From: Prostheceraeus crozeri | Taxonomy: Eukaryota > Platyhelminthes > Polycladida > Euryleptidae | Reading direction: 5' to 3' | Assembly: GCA_907163375.1 (NCBI GenBank) | Contig: CAJQUW010015341.1 | Location: 1 to 64,000, forward strand | Length of the DNA stretch: 64,000 bases | Shown: positions 34,690-45,740 of the stretch, one piece after another | How the letters are laid out: each line of letters opens with the position of its first letter | How positions within the stretch are numbered: the stretch's first letter is position 1 | Position numbers and translations under genes: made by a program | The notes under the pieces: generated by a model | Told to the model about the DNA's origin: nothing | Seen by the model: only the letters and a program-made list of their open reading frames with translations | The model's database searches: none

Positions 34690-35483
34690 ATCGCAGGCAT
34701 CAGCCATCTACATACACATGCTTGAATTACTACTACATGAGCTACGGTGCCACGGTGTCGAGGTGAGTTCGATGTTTGTTTCACGTCGATTGAACAAAGA
34801 TTTCAATCTTCGATCTCATCGACCTTCAAAGAAACCATTGCTCACAACCTCAATGACAAATGACTTTCATTTGCATGTCAATATGCTCACTGGACGCCTG
34901 AGATGTGTAGCAGAGTTCTGTGGTTCGACGAGTCGATACTGCATCAGCTTGGTTCACGCATGTAACGTGTTCGTCGACCCCCAGGACAGAGTCGAAACCC
35001 TCAGTACTCAGTTTCGACCGTCAAGGATTCAAAATCGGTGATGATACGGGACTGCATGTCATGTCTAGGACGAAGTGCTCTGACTATTTTACCGCCAAAT
35101 TCGACGATGAATAGCCGAAGGCATCTCAACATATTGAAGGAGAAGCTTCAGCTTCACATGGATTTTTCGGGATTTTCAATATTCATGCAAGATGGAAGAT
35201 GCCATCGATGTCGTGTGTTGTCGGCATGGCTTACCAGAAAAAGGATTGCCCTATTGCATTGTCCGGGAAACAGCACGGATTTAAATCCTTTGAAGAATAG
35301 AATATTCTGAAAAGAAACTTTCTCCAAATTACCCATCAAATTTGAATCAAATGATCTCCGTTATAAGGAAGGTCTGGAACACTGCAATCTCCGCCAAACT
35401 TAGTGAGAAGTTGGTATCATCTATGCCTCAACGACTGCAAGAGGTGATCAGAAATCGAGGTGGGCCAAAAAATTATTGATTTG
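34690..35483 (+). pseudogene. Tc1-type transposase relic
   Basis: DDE transposase of the Tc1 branch, readable across at least three frames. In order: SRRLNKDFNLRSHRPSKKPL (end of the DNA-binding part), WFDESILHQLGSRM (first catalytic D), RVRRPPGQS, SVKDSKSVMI-like block with CMSCLGRSAL, LNILKEKLQLHMDFSGFSIF then MQDGRCHR (second D), SWLTRKRIALLHCPGNSTDL then NPLKN, where the catalytic E of the usual NPIEN has become K. C-terminus SVIRKVWNTAISAKLSEKLV and NRGGPKNY before the stop near 35480. No TIRs found. Old and inactive. Confidence 0.82.
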
Positions 35484-35873
35484 TGAAGCATGTTATATTC
35501 GTAGAGCCCATTTTATTCACCGATGTGTTATTATATGATGTGTGAGTTTCACCATCAATAGTCAATTATGTTTTGGGCTTGAAAGTAGTATTTTCCTAAA
35601 AGAGTCAAAAATTGAAGGTGGCATTGAAGGTGTAGATTAGGTGCAATTCACACCTTCTACTATACGATCCTGCAAGCGAGATTAATGTAAGCTATTGATA
35701 TGTTTTCAAATGATCGGAGCAATTTATTTCAAATCTAATTGAAAAAGACAAAACCAACAAAGAAAATCAGAAAACTTTCGCAATTTTGCAAATGTACTTT
35801 TGAATAAAATTCATTCAAATGGACTTCCGTTAAGCAAAATTAATACTATTGAACAGCATGCAAAAATGCGTCA

Positions 35874-38800
35874 CACTGTAAACCAAACTGTGCCCAACAC
35901 ATGTGACGTTTGCCACTGCCTTTATGTGACCAAATATGCCCAAATCGGTCACATTCAGCTCGGCAGATATGTGACCAAATCGGTCACATGCAGCACGGCT
36001 GATATGTGGCTTAATGTGACTAATATGTGACTAATATCTGCCGACCGCTCATGATTATCGCTTTTTCAAATTACTGTGATAATTGAAACCCACTACTTGT
36101 TTAGGTTTTGGAGAGTAGAAGCACTGCGTCTAAATTAAATTGAGCTATAAATTATGGTTTATATGATTCCACTTCCTGGTGGGAAGAAAAGACCATACTT
36201 TCAATTGAGGAACTTATGGAAAGAACAACAATATTTGCAAATCATTAGATACATATTCTACTTTCCATTTACTTTTGAATTAACCATCAATGCTTAATTC
36301 AGAATGTCTTAATCAGTGTTTTGCTCAACGCCATTCACCACCTGATGTTCAAAAACAAATAGATAATCTGATATGATAAACGCCTTATCTATACGCCAAT
36401 GAAACAATCCGATGCATTTTTGTCAAACTGACGTATAATGATTTTTGTCATTTTAAACTAGCGACAAATAAACGAACTGATCAACTTCAACATGAATTTT
36501 CATCAATTAAAATAAGGATTGACCATTCAAAACTTTTCCATATTATCAGATATGTCATCAAATATATGTCAATGCTTGGATTACTTATTTTCAACAAATT
36601 ACTCTAACGGTTAATTAGCTCATTAGTGATACGTCAGTTTGACACAAATTTTTGGATAATTTTTTTCTGATACGTCATTTACTTTGATTCCCTACTAAAT
36701 GTTGAATTGCTGAAAGTGTAATAATATATGAACAAAGGTATGTATATTTTTATTTTAATGAATTCACGACATACCTTTGATATCTAGAGTGGATTATTTC
36801 AGTTGATAATTACTGATTATCTGAGTGCATTAACAGCTAAAAGAAGCAATGACATAAAATTATGTTTTTTTACTGAATCAATCTACAATCCTGCTGTTGA
36901 AGTAGCTTAGATATTTGAGTATCCATTGTTGAAGCAAAGAAACCCGATAGTGTAAACCTACTTCTAAAGTGGGGGAAAAGAGAGAATAGTAGTAGGCCTA
37001 TGCCTACACTAACCTCTATTCAGTAACTAGTCAGTTATCTATGTCTGCCTTAGATCAGCAGCAACTAATATAATAACCTGCATGCATAACATAACTTTAT
37101 TTCTTACACCTACAGTTATGTGATACATGTACATTGTATTGTAACAGTAGTATACATGTACAACAAGTACATGTAGGCCTACTGAGTTACTTTAGTATTT
37201 TTCTGTAGGCCTACGCCCCTACATGTATATTTACAGCAAATAATATATCAAGATAGTTTATTTATTAATTGAATGAATAATTTTTAGTATGTTACATTGT
37301 CGAATAGCTCAGGCATCATAGCATCGCTGTAGCAGAATGCACCTACTGAGTATCCCCAATATTTTAAATATGTACGATATGAAGCAGAATAAAAGAATTA
37401 TTATTAGACCTACTCTTGCTTAACTATTTGATATCATCTATGCTGTAACCATTCATACAAATTAAAATATAAAAGCTTCAAATTCCACTTGATAGTTATA
37501 TTTTACTACAAGAAAACTGCATTAGTGGGGAAGACCGAGAAAAAATTTTTGATAGTCAGAATGCCTGACAACGGGCATAGGTCCCACACACAGAGATTTC
37601 AAATCATCGTACTTGCTAGAGCTTATTTTTAATGGACCGTTGTATGCAGACTGTGGGATGCTTGAGGGAGTAATTTGTCGTCTTCTTTCGCATAGAAGCA
37701 TGCCGTCAGATTCTTCCAGATGGCTTTCTTTGAAGTTCATCTGTGTAAGGCTATCTTTGTCGAAATGCATCTGTGCCATCTTTTTCCAATTGATGGCATT
37801 GCCTTTGATAGAAGTTCTATTCCTAAGAAAGCCTATTTGTTGCGACCGCGTCTTCCAGTCCAAGATATCTGCCGTACAGACTTCGTGAACAGCGTACCTT
37901 TTGCCTGCTTTTCTGGCCTCACTGATAATTACTCCAAGTTGTGATGGGACAAAAATTTCTGTGTTTATCTTCAGTGCCCTTTCGATACAAGCGTGTACTG
38001 AGTCATTTTCATTGTGTCCGTGGTTTGGAACAAGAATTGTCAATCTTTTTTCTTTGATGTTCTTTGATTCACAAAGGACATGATGGAACATTGCAGGTAA
38101 TATAGAATTTTTGTTTTGACCGGCACACCCATCACAGTAGAGATCAATAGTTTTCATTCCTTTGTTATCTTGCTCAACTAGAAATTGATATATACAAGAG
38201 GCAATTTCATTGGCGCCCCTTCCTGCAATTGCTTCATGCCACACAAAACAGTCAACTGATGAGTCCTTCAAATTAAATATTGTGAAGTTAAAGTTTGATA
38301 GGCGTTTTTTATAGAAAATTTCTGATCTGCTACTCTTCGGCAGGTAGATAACTTGCTCAAGATCAAAGCATGCTGCCACATGAGTATCGAAAGTGGACGC
38401 TTTTGACTTATTTTCAAGTCTGTCTCTTCTTGTTTCTTCCTTTTCTTTTATATGCGAATCATACGTTGCTTGAAGTACGACTTTCTCTTCATCGCTGCTT
38501 TGATGGAAAGTTTCACAGATTTTACACAAGTCTTTCGTCGGTTTGTGGAAACGTAAGTTTAGGCTTTTGAAGTACTTGCTGTACGAGCAGTCAATTCTAT
38601 CATTAGATTTCATGTACATTTCGTACATAATGGGAACTGATAAACACGGGGAGAGAAACATACTGAACGTATCCCGCCGGCAGTAATGCGATTCCACTTC
38701 TGGAAATAAATTTATATGATTTTCAATTGCTTCAGTCAATTGCTTATCAGAACTTTGTCGCTCACCTTTTCGTCCACCTCTTAACTCAGGTTGTAAGACA

Positions 38801-40537
38801 CCGTTATTGTCAGTTTTATCTAACATTGTCCTGACTTGTCTTTCCGTAATTCCGAGTGTGGAGAGGAACATAATTTTGCATACCTGCATTCTTTCCCCGT
38901 CGATCGTCAAGAAATATGTAAAGGTTCTCGTTCTCCTACCTTTCACACTCGAAGGCATCTCCAGCAAGATGTGCGGTTGTAAATACTTTCTTTTCTCATC
39001 CAAAGACGGGAGGTCGTAGTAGCAATTTAACAGATTAAGCTTAGTCCTTTGCTCGTCGGAAATGTTTTTGCATTTAAAGTTTCTCGTAACATATCTTGAA
39101 GAAGAATCACAAGGTGCTCCCAGAACACGTCGAACAGGTTTGATATTACCACTTGCAGTTGAAACGTATTCGAATCCATCATTTCTTGCTTTCTTTGCTA
39201 TTGTTTCCGCTCTTCTACTTGATTTTCGTTTCTTACATGTGTTGTCATTGCTATCTTCAGGTGTAGGGTCCTCAATGATAAATGATTCTGGCGTTTGATT
39301 TAAGATAGAAGAAACATTTGAATCACTATTATCACTATCGGAGTTATCGTCCATATTCGTTATCATTTCAGCTATCCTCTCGGCGTTTTTCAGCTGCATT
39401 CTCGACGTCATGCTAATGCAGATATCAAGTCTAAAATGAAGTCAGTCTGTTTTCGATATTCTTCTTCAGTCAATGAGTCACTTGTCTTATTGTTACCTTG
39501 CATAGATATCTCACCTTACGAAGCATCAATCGTGTACTTGGCCGGCAGACATTGCTATAACGTCAATAAGAGCATGAAATCGCCATAAAAACAATAATGT
39601 ATTGAAAATTCGAACTGATACGTCGGTCTGACAAAACACACCATTGGCAAAATTTGACATACGTCATTTTGTGACTTAATGAAAATATAATTTGCAATTA
39701 TAAATATGCATTTATGATATATTACTATTATCAGACATTAACGGGAGATCATTAAAATGTATTTTTCTCAATTTTCAAAAATTTCGTCATACGTCGGTTT
39801 GACAAAAATACATCGAATCGATGGCTGTGGCAGCATCTATTGCTGTTTTTACCAATAAAATTGTTTGAACCATCTATACATTGATTCAATTTTTTATAGA
39901 CTCACTTCTCAAAACATTGCGATTGAAGATTCTATTTGGGAATAGGACGTCATTATGTAATTTCTCCCAGTTTGTCATTCTCAATGTAATAATCAAGCAG
40001 ATCATTGACATGAAGCTCATTTGTTTCACCCTGTCTAGGCAAGATAACACAACTTCATTTACAACACGATGATACAACTTCCCGGCGAGATCAAGCAGAT
40101 TAAACGAAGACATGTGTCACATTTTTCAATCACACAATCATTATCCTGATTAAAACAGTTTTCAATATGACAATATCTTCTTGTCAGTGATGTCCTTGAA
40201 CAAAACACACCGCAAAGTATTCGGAAAATCAATTTGAATTATTCTCATCGAGCACTCGCCGCATATGCATGATCTATGGTGATTCATCATCGGTCACATA
40301 TGTGACCAAATGTGACCGATATGTGACGTAGAATGTGTCACATTTTTAAACTACACAATTATTATCCTCATTAAAACACTTTTTAATCAAACCAAGTTCA
40401 ATGTGATATTATGATGATTATCGTCAGATCGGTCACATTTGGTCACATATGTGACTTCCATGTGACCGATGATGAATCATCATAAATGCGTCAGGCACAT
40501 AATCGGTCACATATTGGGCACAGTTTGGTTTACAGTG
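35874..40537 (-). mobile_element. DNA transposon with CACTG ends and subterminal repeat arrays, CMC-like
   Basis: 4664 bp. TIRs of 24 bp beginning CACTGTAAACCAAACTGTGC, identical at both ends. Inside each TIR lies an array of ATGTGACC/GGTCACAT boxes: about eight at 35901-36040 and about ten at 40280-40525, several as direct palindromes. Further in, a second motif, ATACGTCRGTTTGACA, occurs at 36422, 36630 and 36670 and at 39618, 39658 and 39786, three on each side of the gene. CACTR ends and dense subterminal repeats are known for the CACTA/Mirage/Chapaev group. I see no matching target duplication. The single long gene inside is 37522-39411. Confidence 0.82.
37522..39411 (-). CDS. Candidate transposase, 629 aa, uncharacterised family (DUF7869-like)
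   Basis: One uninterrupted frame from ATG. Residues 1-70: acidic and serine rich, then a basic cluster KKRKSSRRAETIAKKARNDG. About 150-260: FTYFLTIDGERMQVCKIMFL and TLGITERQVRTML, which looks like a helix-turn-helix. About 300: FHKPTKDLCKICETFH, a possible zinc-binding C-x2-C. Centre: LYCDGCAGQNKNS and VPNHGHNENDSVHACIERAL, with conserved D, D/N and E spaced like an RNase H-fold nuclease. C-terminus: SSSKYDDLKSLC..YQKFFLGL. I recall similar proteins from many invertebrates, annotated only as domain-of-unknown-function (DUF7869-type). Its place in the middle of a TIR-bounded element argues that it is the transposase. No lesion visible. Confidence 0.75.
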   Translation of the reverse strand: MTSRMQLKNAERIAEMITNMDDNSDSDNSDSNVSSILNQTPESFIIEDPTPEDSNDNTCKKRKSSRRAETIAKKARNDGFEYVSTASGNIKPVRRVLGAPCDSSSRYVTRNFKCKNISDEQRTKLNLLNCYYDLPSLDEKRKYLQPHILLEMPSSVKGRRTRTFTYFLTIDGERMQVCKIMFLSTLGITERQVRTMLDKTDNNGVLQPELRGGRKGERQSSDKQLTEAIENHINLFPEVESHYCRRDTFSMFLSPCLSVPIMYEMYMKSNDRIDCSYSKYFKSLNLRFHKPTKDLCKICETFHQSSDEEKVVLQATYDSHIKEKEETRRDRLENKSKASTFDTHVAACFDLEQVIYLPKSSRSEIFYKKRLSNFNFTIFNLKDSSVDCFVWHEAIAGRGANEIASCIYQFLVEQDNKGMKTIDLYCDGCAGQNKNSILPAMFHHVLCESKNIKEKRLTILVPNHGHNENDSVHACIERALKINTEIFVPSQLGVIISEARKAGKRYAVHEVCTADILDWKTRSQQIGFLRNRTSIKGNAINWKKMAQMHFDKDSLTQMNFKESHLEESDGMLLCERRRQITPSSIPQSAYNGPLKISSSKYDDLKSLCVGPMPVVRHSDYQKFFLGLPH

Positions 40538-42436
40538 AGAGCGAAACTAATTAACACAGTCAATGCAATGTGCGTGTATTTCACAAGGCAGATCAAATAT
40601 TTCCCATCCTGCATGGGAATGAAACGATATCTCTCCTAGCTGCCGGGAGGAAAAATCAACTCTTCAGTCCCACGGATCACAAAGCTAACTTTTCCTCCCG
40701 TATTCAACTTATGCCATGTAAACTCTTACATAGATCAAATCATAGAAATCCGTGATTAGCCAGAGATTACCAAGCTATAGATATAGTTCCTGGATTAGCT
40801 CATTAACAGATTTCGCTGGACAACCATCAATTTTATAATCAGCAACAGATATCTATAAGTCATAGAATGAAAAACTACATTCTTTCATGACGAAATAAAC
40901 GTTTCCTTCTTAGCCATCTGTTCATCCTTGACTGCGCTCGAGCAATGCAACATAGCTGGAAAAGTTCATGTCTCCTCTCTCAAGAAAATAGCTACGTATG
41001 ATATGTTGGTAAATTTTCCTTCCCCATTGGGACCGGGTTATTCACCTTGATAATTCAATGAATGAAATTATTCATTATTTTGACTGTTGTTTCATCCTGT
41101 TGGATAATCTGTTGCATGCTTCTCAAACTGTCAGCAAATTCTCCAATGCTTTTGGCCCTTTCCAAAGAACAGCAGCCAAAGCGGCTGAAAAATTAATTTG
41201 TTATTTATCACAGATGCTAAACTATATTCGAACCACAATACATCGAAGTGTTTCAAATCAGTTCGATCTCCACAGATTTCAATTGTAAAATATTCATTTG
41301 ACCTCAGAAAAGATTTGCCTTTGTAGCATAATCGCATTTTTGCGTTTTGGTGTATCCGATCAAAGTGTCTTTGTTTTGATAATACAAAATAGCCTTTCAG
41401 TATTCTAAATTATATTATATCTTAATGAATAGGATTAACCAGTAAGTTTGTGATCAGCCATCCAAGTTAAGTAAGATGGACTCGACATGTAACTGAAAAC
41501 CTACAATTCTATGTAGTGTCGCTCATGGCATACAAAATGTTCTCACATGACTTCAGCGAAATATTTCTACTGACGTACACCGGATACATCTACATTGGAA
41601 CGTTAATGAAATGCATGAGCAGAATTGTATTCGTAGCATAAATATGCGAGCAGAAAATGGGGTTGCATTGGTTAGTACTAGAAATGTGTCCGAAAAAAGC
41701 AGTGTCGCTCACGTACCTATTTTCAAATTTTTTTCAAATTCGACAAGCGACTTTTCAGAACCGATGCATATGTGAAAGACAGCTACGATGGTTGGTTAAT
41801 ATGTAATAGCAGTAATGCTCATTTGTACGTTATTTTAGGAGATACTGACATCTATCTGAATGTCTATCGATTTAGTGTCGCTCACGTCTGAAAATGGCCT
41901 TTGTCTAAATCTCTATTAGATGATCAGCTGAACAAAGCAGCTGTCAGACGGAAGTGGATAGAATTAAGGAATAAGTCTCCATTAATCTGTACCGGAACCA
42001 TCCTGAAATCAGATAAGGTCACAGTTTGTCATAATCTCATGAAATGAAAAGGTGAAAATTCAAGATTTGCTGGCGCTTTGTTTCTCTTTCAAACAACATG
42101 TTTTCCAATTATTTTTCTTGTGAACGCTAACTGTTGCTAATCAGAGCAATATTTTTGCAGCTGTTTGTTATAACGAGGCATATAATGAAAGGATTTTGAA
42201 GACGTCACTTGATAACAGATCAGCACAATATTGACCACGTTCTTAATCTGATCTGGCCATCGAGAAAGCGAAATCAAGGCACAATTTCTACTATCGAAAA
42301 CCTCATTACATGTTACAGCAATGTGTCTTTGCATAACTCGTGTTGATACGCAGATTGTCGAGGCAACGAAGCTCGATGTGATGTTTCTCGAACGCAAGAT
42401 TTTCTTGTGAATAAAGGTTTGTTTCTTATGAACTGT
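40538..42436. other. No gene seen
   Basis: AGTGTCGCTCA occurs three times (about 41515, 41702, 41875) at intervals of about 180 bases. Otherwise plain AT-rich sequence. Confidence 0.4.
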
Positions 42437-43642
42437 CATAAAGTAAAATAATTTAAGCCAAGCTGCTGATTATATTTTATATAGATTTATAAATTTTCGC
42501 CGGTAAAACGGCCTGTTCACATATCAAAGAATCTAGGACACAAATTTCAAATATCATCAAAATATGAAGTTATTATCAATGAAAGTTATTATGAAATTAT
42601 TATTATTAAAATTATCAAAAAATTCAATGGCACTAAAGTATACGCACGAATCAAGATATCAGAATAGCAACGATTGGTAGGCTCTGCACTCATCCTTGTT
42701 GTTCAGGGCAGGTTTCATGGATTTTATTAACATAGCTTCCCTGAACCTCAGATTGATGGCACTGATATCGGAAGCCAAAATTTTTACTGAAAATGGGAAG
42801 ACTGAATGGGGAGAGCATGTTTCTTTATGTTTGAATACACTAGAGCTCTTCTGAGTATTGTGTTCTTTGACTGTCACATGGAGTGGGCGTACTGTGCTAC
42901 CGATGTAAATTTCCCTGCATATGTTACACTTTAGTTCATAAACTATCATTGTTTATTGACACAACTTGTTGTTGAATATGGTACAGTTGTTAAGGTCACA
43001 GTTTGGAATATCAGTCGCATTCTTTGAAGACAATGCCATACGTGAGGTGTAGAAACGGTGGGCAATTCAATTGGAAGATCCAAGTTGCGAAAAAATACAC
43101 CTCTTTAGACGTCTTTGTTTCTCATTCTTTATTATATTCATCTTTTGCTGTATGGGTAAGGCAGAATTGAAATTCACGAAGAGAGGTTTTTTCGCTGTCT
43201 TCTGGAAATAGTTGAACTTCACTTCACCATTACTGATCGTTATTGTAAAGTCAAGTCTAGTGTATTCAAGCATAAAGAAACATGCTCTCCCCATTCAGTC
43301 TTCCCATTTTCAGTAAAAATTTTGGCTTCCGATATCAGTGCCATCAATCTGAGGTTCAGGGAAGCTATGTTAATAAAATCCATGAAACCTGCCCTGAACA
43401 ACAAGGATGAGTGCAGAGCCTACCAATCGTTGCTATTCTGATATCTTGATTCGTGCGTATACTTTAGTGGCATTGAATTTTTTGATAATTTTGATATCTT
43501 TGATAACTTCATATTTTGATGATATTTGAAATTTGTGTGCTAGATTCTTTGATATGTGAACAGGCCGTTATACCGGCGAAAATTTATAAATCAATATAAA
43601 ATATAATAAGCAGCTTGGCTTAAATCATTTTACTTTATCATT
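42437..43642 (-). mobile_element. Penelope-like element as foldback pair
   Basis: The minus-strand copy holds the end of the RT (LDFTITISNGEVKFNYFQKT near 43250-43100), the GIY-YIG endonuclease (CNICREIYIGSTVRPLHVTV, EH about six residues later; 42659-42949) and its 3' region. The 3' part, 42437-42847, recurs inverted at 43255-43642 with few differences, so the locus is two convergent-end copies joined inside the element. Broken fossil with a few breaks. The arms are similar enough to suggest moderate age. Confidence 0.85.
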
Positions 43643-45740
43643 TAAATTATGCTGCTTAAGAAAAATTACATTTCACTATGAACTATCATTTGCCGGCCAA
43701 TAGCCAGCAAATGGCGCGTTGCACGCCGCCTACCAGGGTTGGCCGCATGATTCAATTGGACCCATGGTGACCATTAACGACATTAAGTCTAGAATAATTG
43801 CTTAATCAATCATTACAACATTAAGAGCTTTGAAATGTCTTCACATTTGCTTTGTGACATAAATATTGTGAACTTTTCTCTAGCCCTCATCAGCTCACCA
43901 GACTATGTAGTTTTGTGATTTTCATTTCAATGTAAAATTGGATGTGCATCTCCAATTTCAATAAAATTCCATGTCCAATAGACTCATGTTGATTCAATTT
44001 GCCATGAATGAATGTTTCCTACCGATTTTGTTAATTTAGACAAATTTGAATTCAATTTCATGTGATTCCTCCCACCAGACTACATGTAGAAACTGTTGAA
44101 GTGGTGGAAATTGATGAGAAAACTGGCATGGTAACAGAGCATGTACAATAACGTAATGAATACCATTATCACATTAACATGGATTTTAATGATATTATAT
44201 TATAAATATAATGTAATTCATAAATAAAGACGGTTTGGTACTGATGATACTGAAGATTCGCTCACATCCATAGCTGATACTGAAATAGTACAGGTGTTTC
44301 ATTGCAGAGAGTTTGCACTTTCCCGATAATTTATTACATACCCATTTCAATCGTAGACAAATATCCAAGGTATTTCTTTTGCTCCGTTCCATCATGCTCA
44401 TCATTTGCTCCATCATTTGCACCGTTCCAAGATGCTTTGACTTCTATGGAGCATTAATCCAAATTTTCAGGTATCATTCTCTATGTAAGGGTATTTCGAA
44501 ATGGCTCAGGTAATGACTTGTTCCGTGGTTGATCACATTCAAGATTTTTTTCTTCTTTTTACAAGATAATGGACCACTGCGCATATTCTCCTTCTTCATT
44601 TTGCCTTTATGGGATAAATCGCTTTGAGTTCTGCAAAATAAGCAGACGAAGTTTTTACGAATCATATGATTTTCTAGAGGTAAAATTATTTTTGAGTTCT
44701 ACTGATAGAATTCTTGCAAAAACGATTTCCGCTTTGCGTGGTTCACGAACTTCAGTGTAAAGCAGATTAGGCAATTGATGCCACTACACGACTGCAAACG
44801 CAGCATGTTCGAGTCTGCTCGACTGACATGACCAGCGAGCTTCAGATATAGCCTCCAAAGACAAGCTTCTAGCTTCCTTGCTTCCAGCAAATGTACGTAG
44901 TTTGGTTGGATATGAGCAATTTATACAATTGTGGAGATTATGTTATTAGCAGTTTAACAAGGGCACCCCTGACACCCCGCTTTTCCATCTTTTCACTTAT
45001 CAACTTAAAAGTACTACGTCTACAGTCGTAATGTTTGACATGGAATGTCTTCAGGTCATTACATATCATGTATATAAGCATTTATCTGTGTAGCTGCACG
45101 CATTCATATTTTGCAACCTATTGTCGGCAAACAACAACATGTTGACCCACATTGAACCACATTCTTGTATACATCGCCGATCAGAAGCATGATCATATCG
45201 CATGCGCATGATAGGAAATGACCTGCAGACATTCCACGTAAAAAATTATGGCTCTAGACTTTTCAGTAGATAAGAGAAAACATAGAAAATTAAACTGCGA
45301 TCTGCGTCCCATTGGATTGACATGTGTTTTTCTTTGATCGTGTCTGACAAGAAGAGGAACTCACTGGAACTCGGCAGACGAGCAGATTTGTGATAGGCAT
45401 AGGGTGAAAGTCTCACTTTCGGCCTCGTTCCATGCAGAATCTCGTTCTAGCTGCCGGACTATTAGCTCAGTAGAAACTCTTGTTGTTCAAAATCATCAGC
45501 TGACAGAGTTTCATTATATCAAAAATACAGACGTGCAGTTCGTAGTAGGCATAGGGTGTACATGGTGCGCCCAATAAGTCTTTGCACTACCACAGATAGA
45601 ATAATCTGCGTAAGATTTCTTTTTAATGAGAGATATACACCAATGTTAAGGTTCAAAAAATATCATGGAATAAAATTTCTATGCTGGTTTTTGAATTTTG
45701 GAAGCGTTCTGTGGAAGTCTTATACCCTAGTCAAATGAAC
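43643..45740. other. No gene seen
   Basis: AT-rich. TAGGCATAGGGTG occurs at about 45395 and 45548, the second just ahead of the mariner. No coding sequence recognised. Confidence 0.4.

Noticed and set aside
35874-40537. Transib-type element
   Set aside because: The ends could be read as CACACTG at the left, but the right end does not mirror it (CAGTGAG), and no 5-bp duplication or Transib core was seen.
41515-41890. AGTGTCGCTCA three times at about 180-bp spacing
   Set aside because: Only about 11-14 bases are shared and nothing between them aligns; too short to call a repeat.
44800-44830. tRNA B-box-like TTCGAGTC
   Set aside because: No A box, acceptor stem or anticodon arm could be folded around it.
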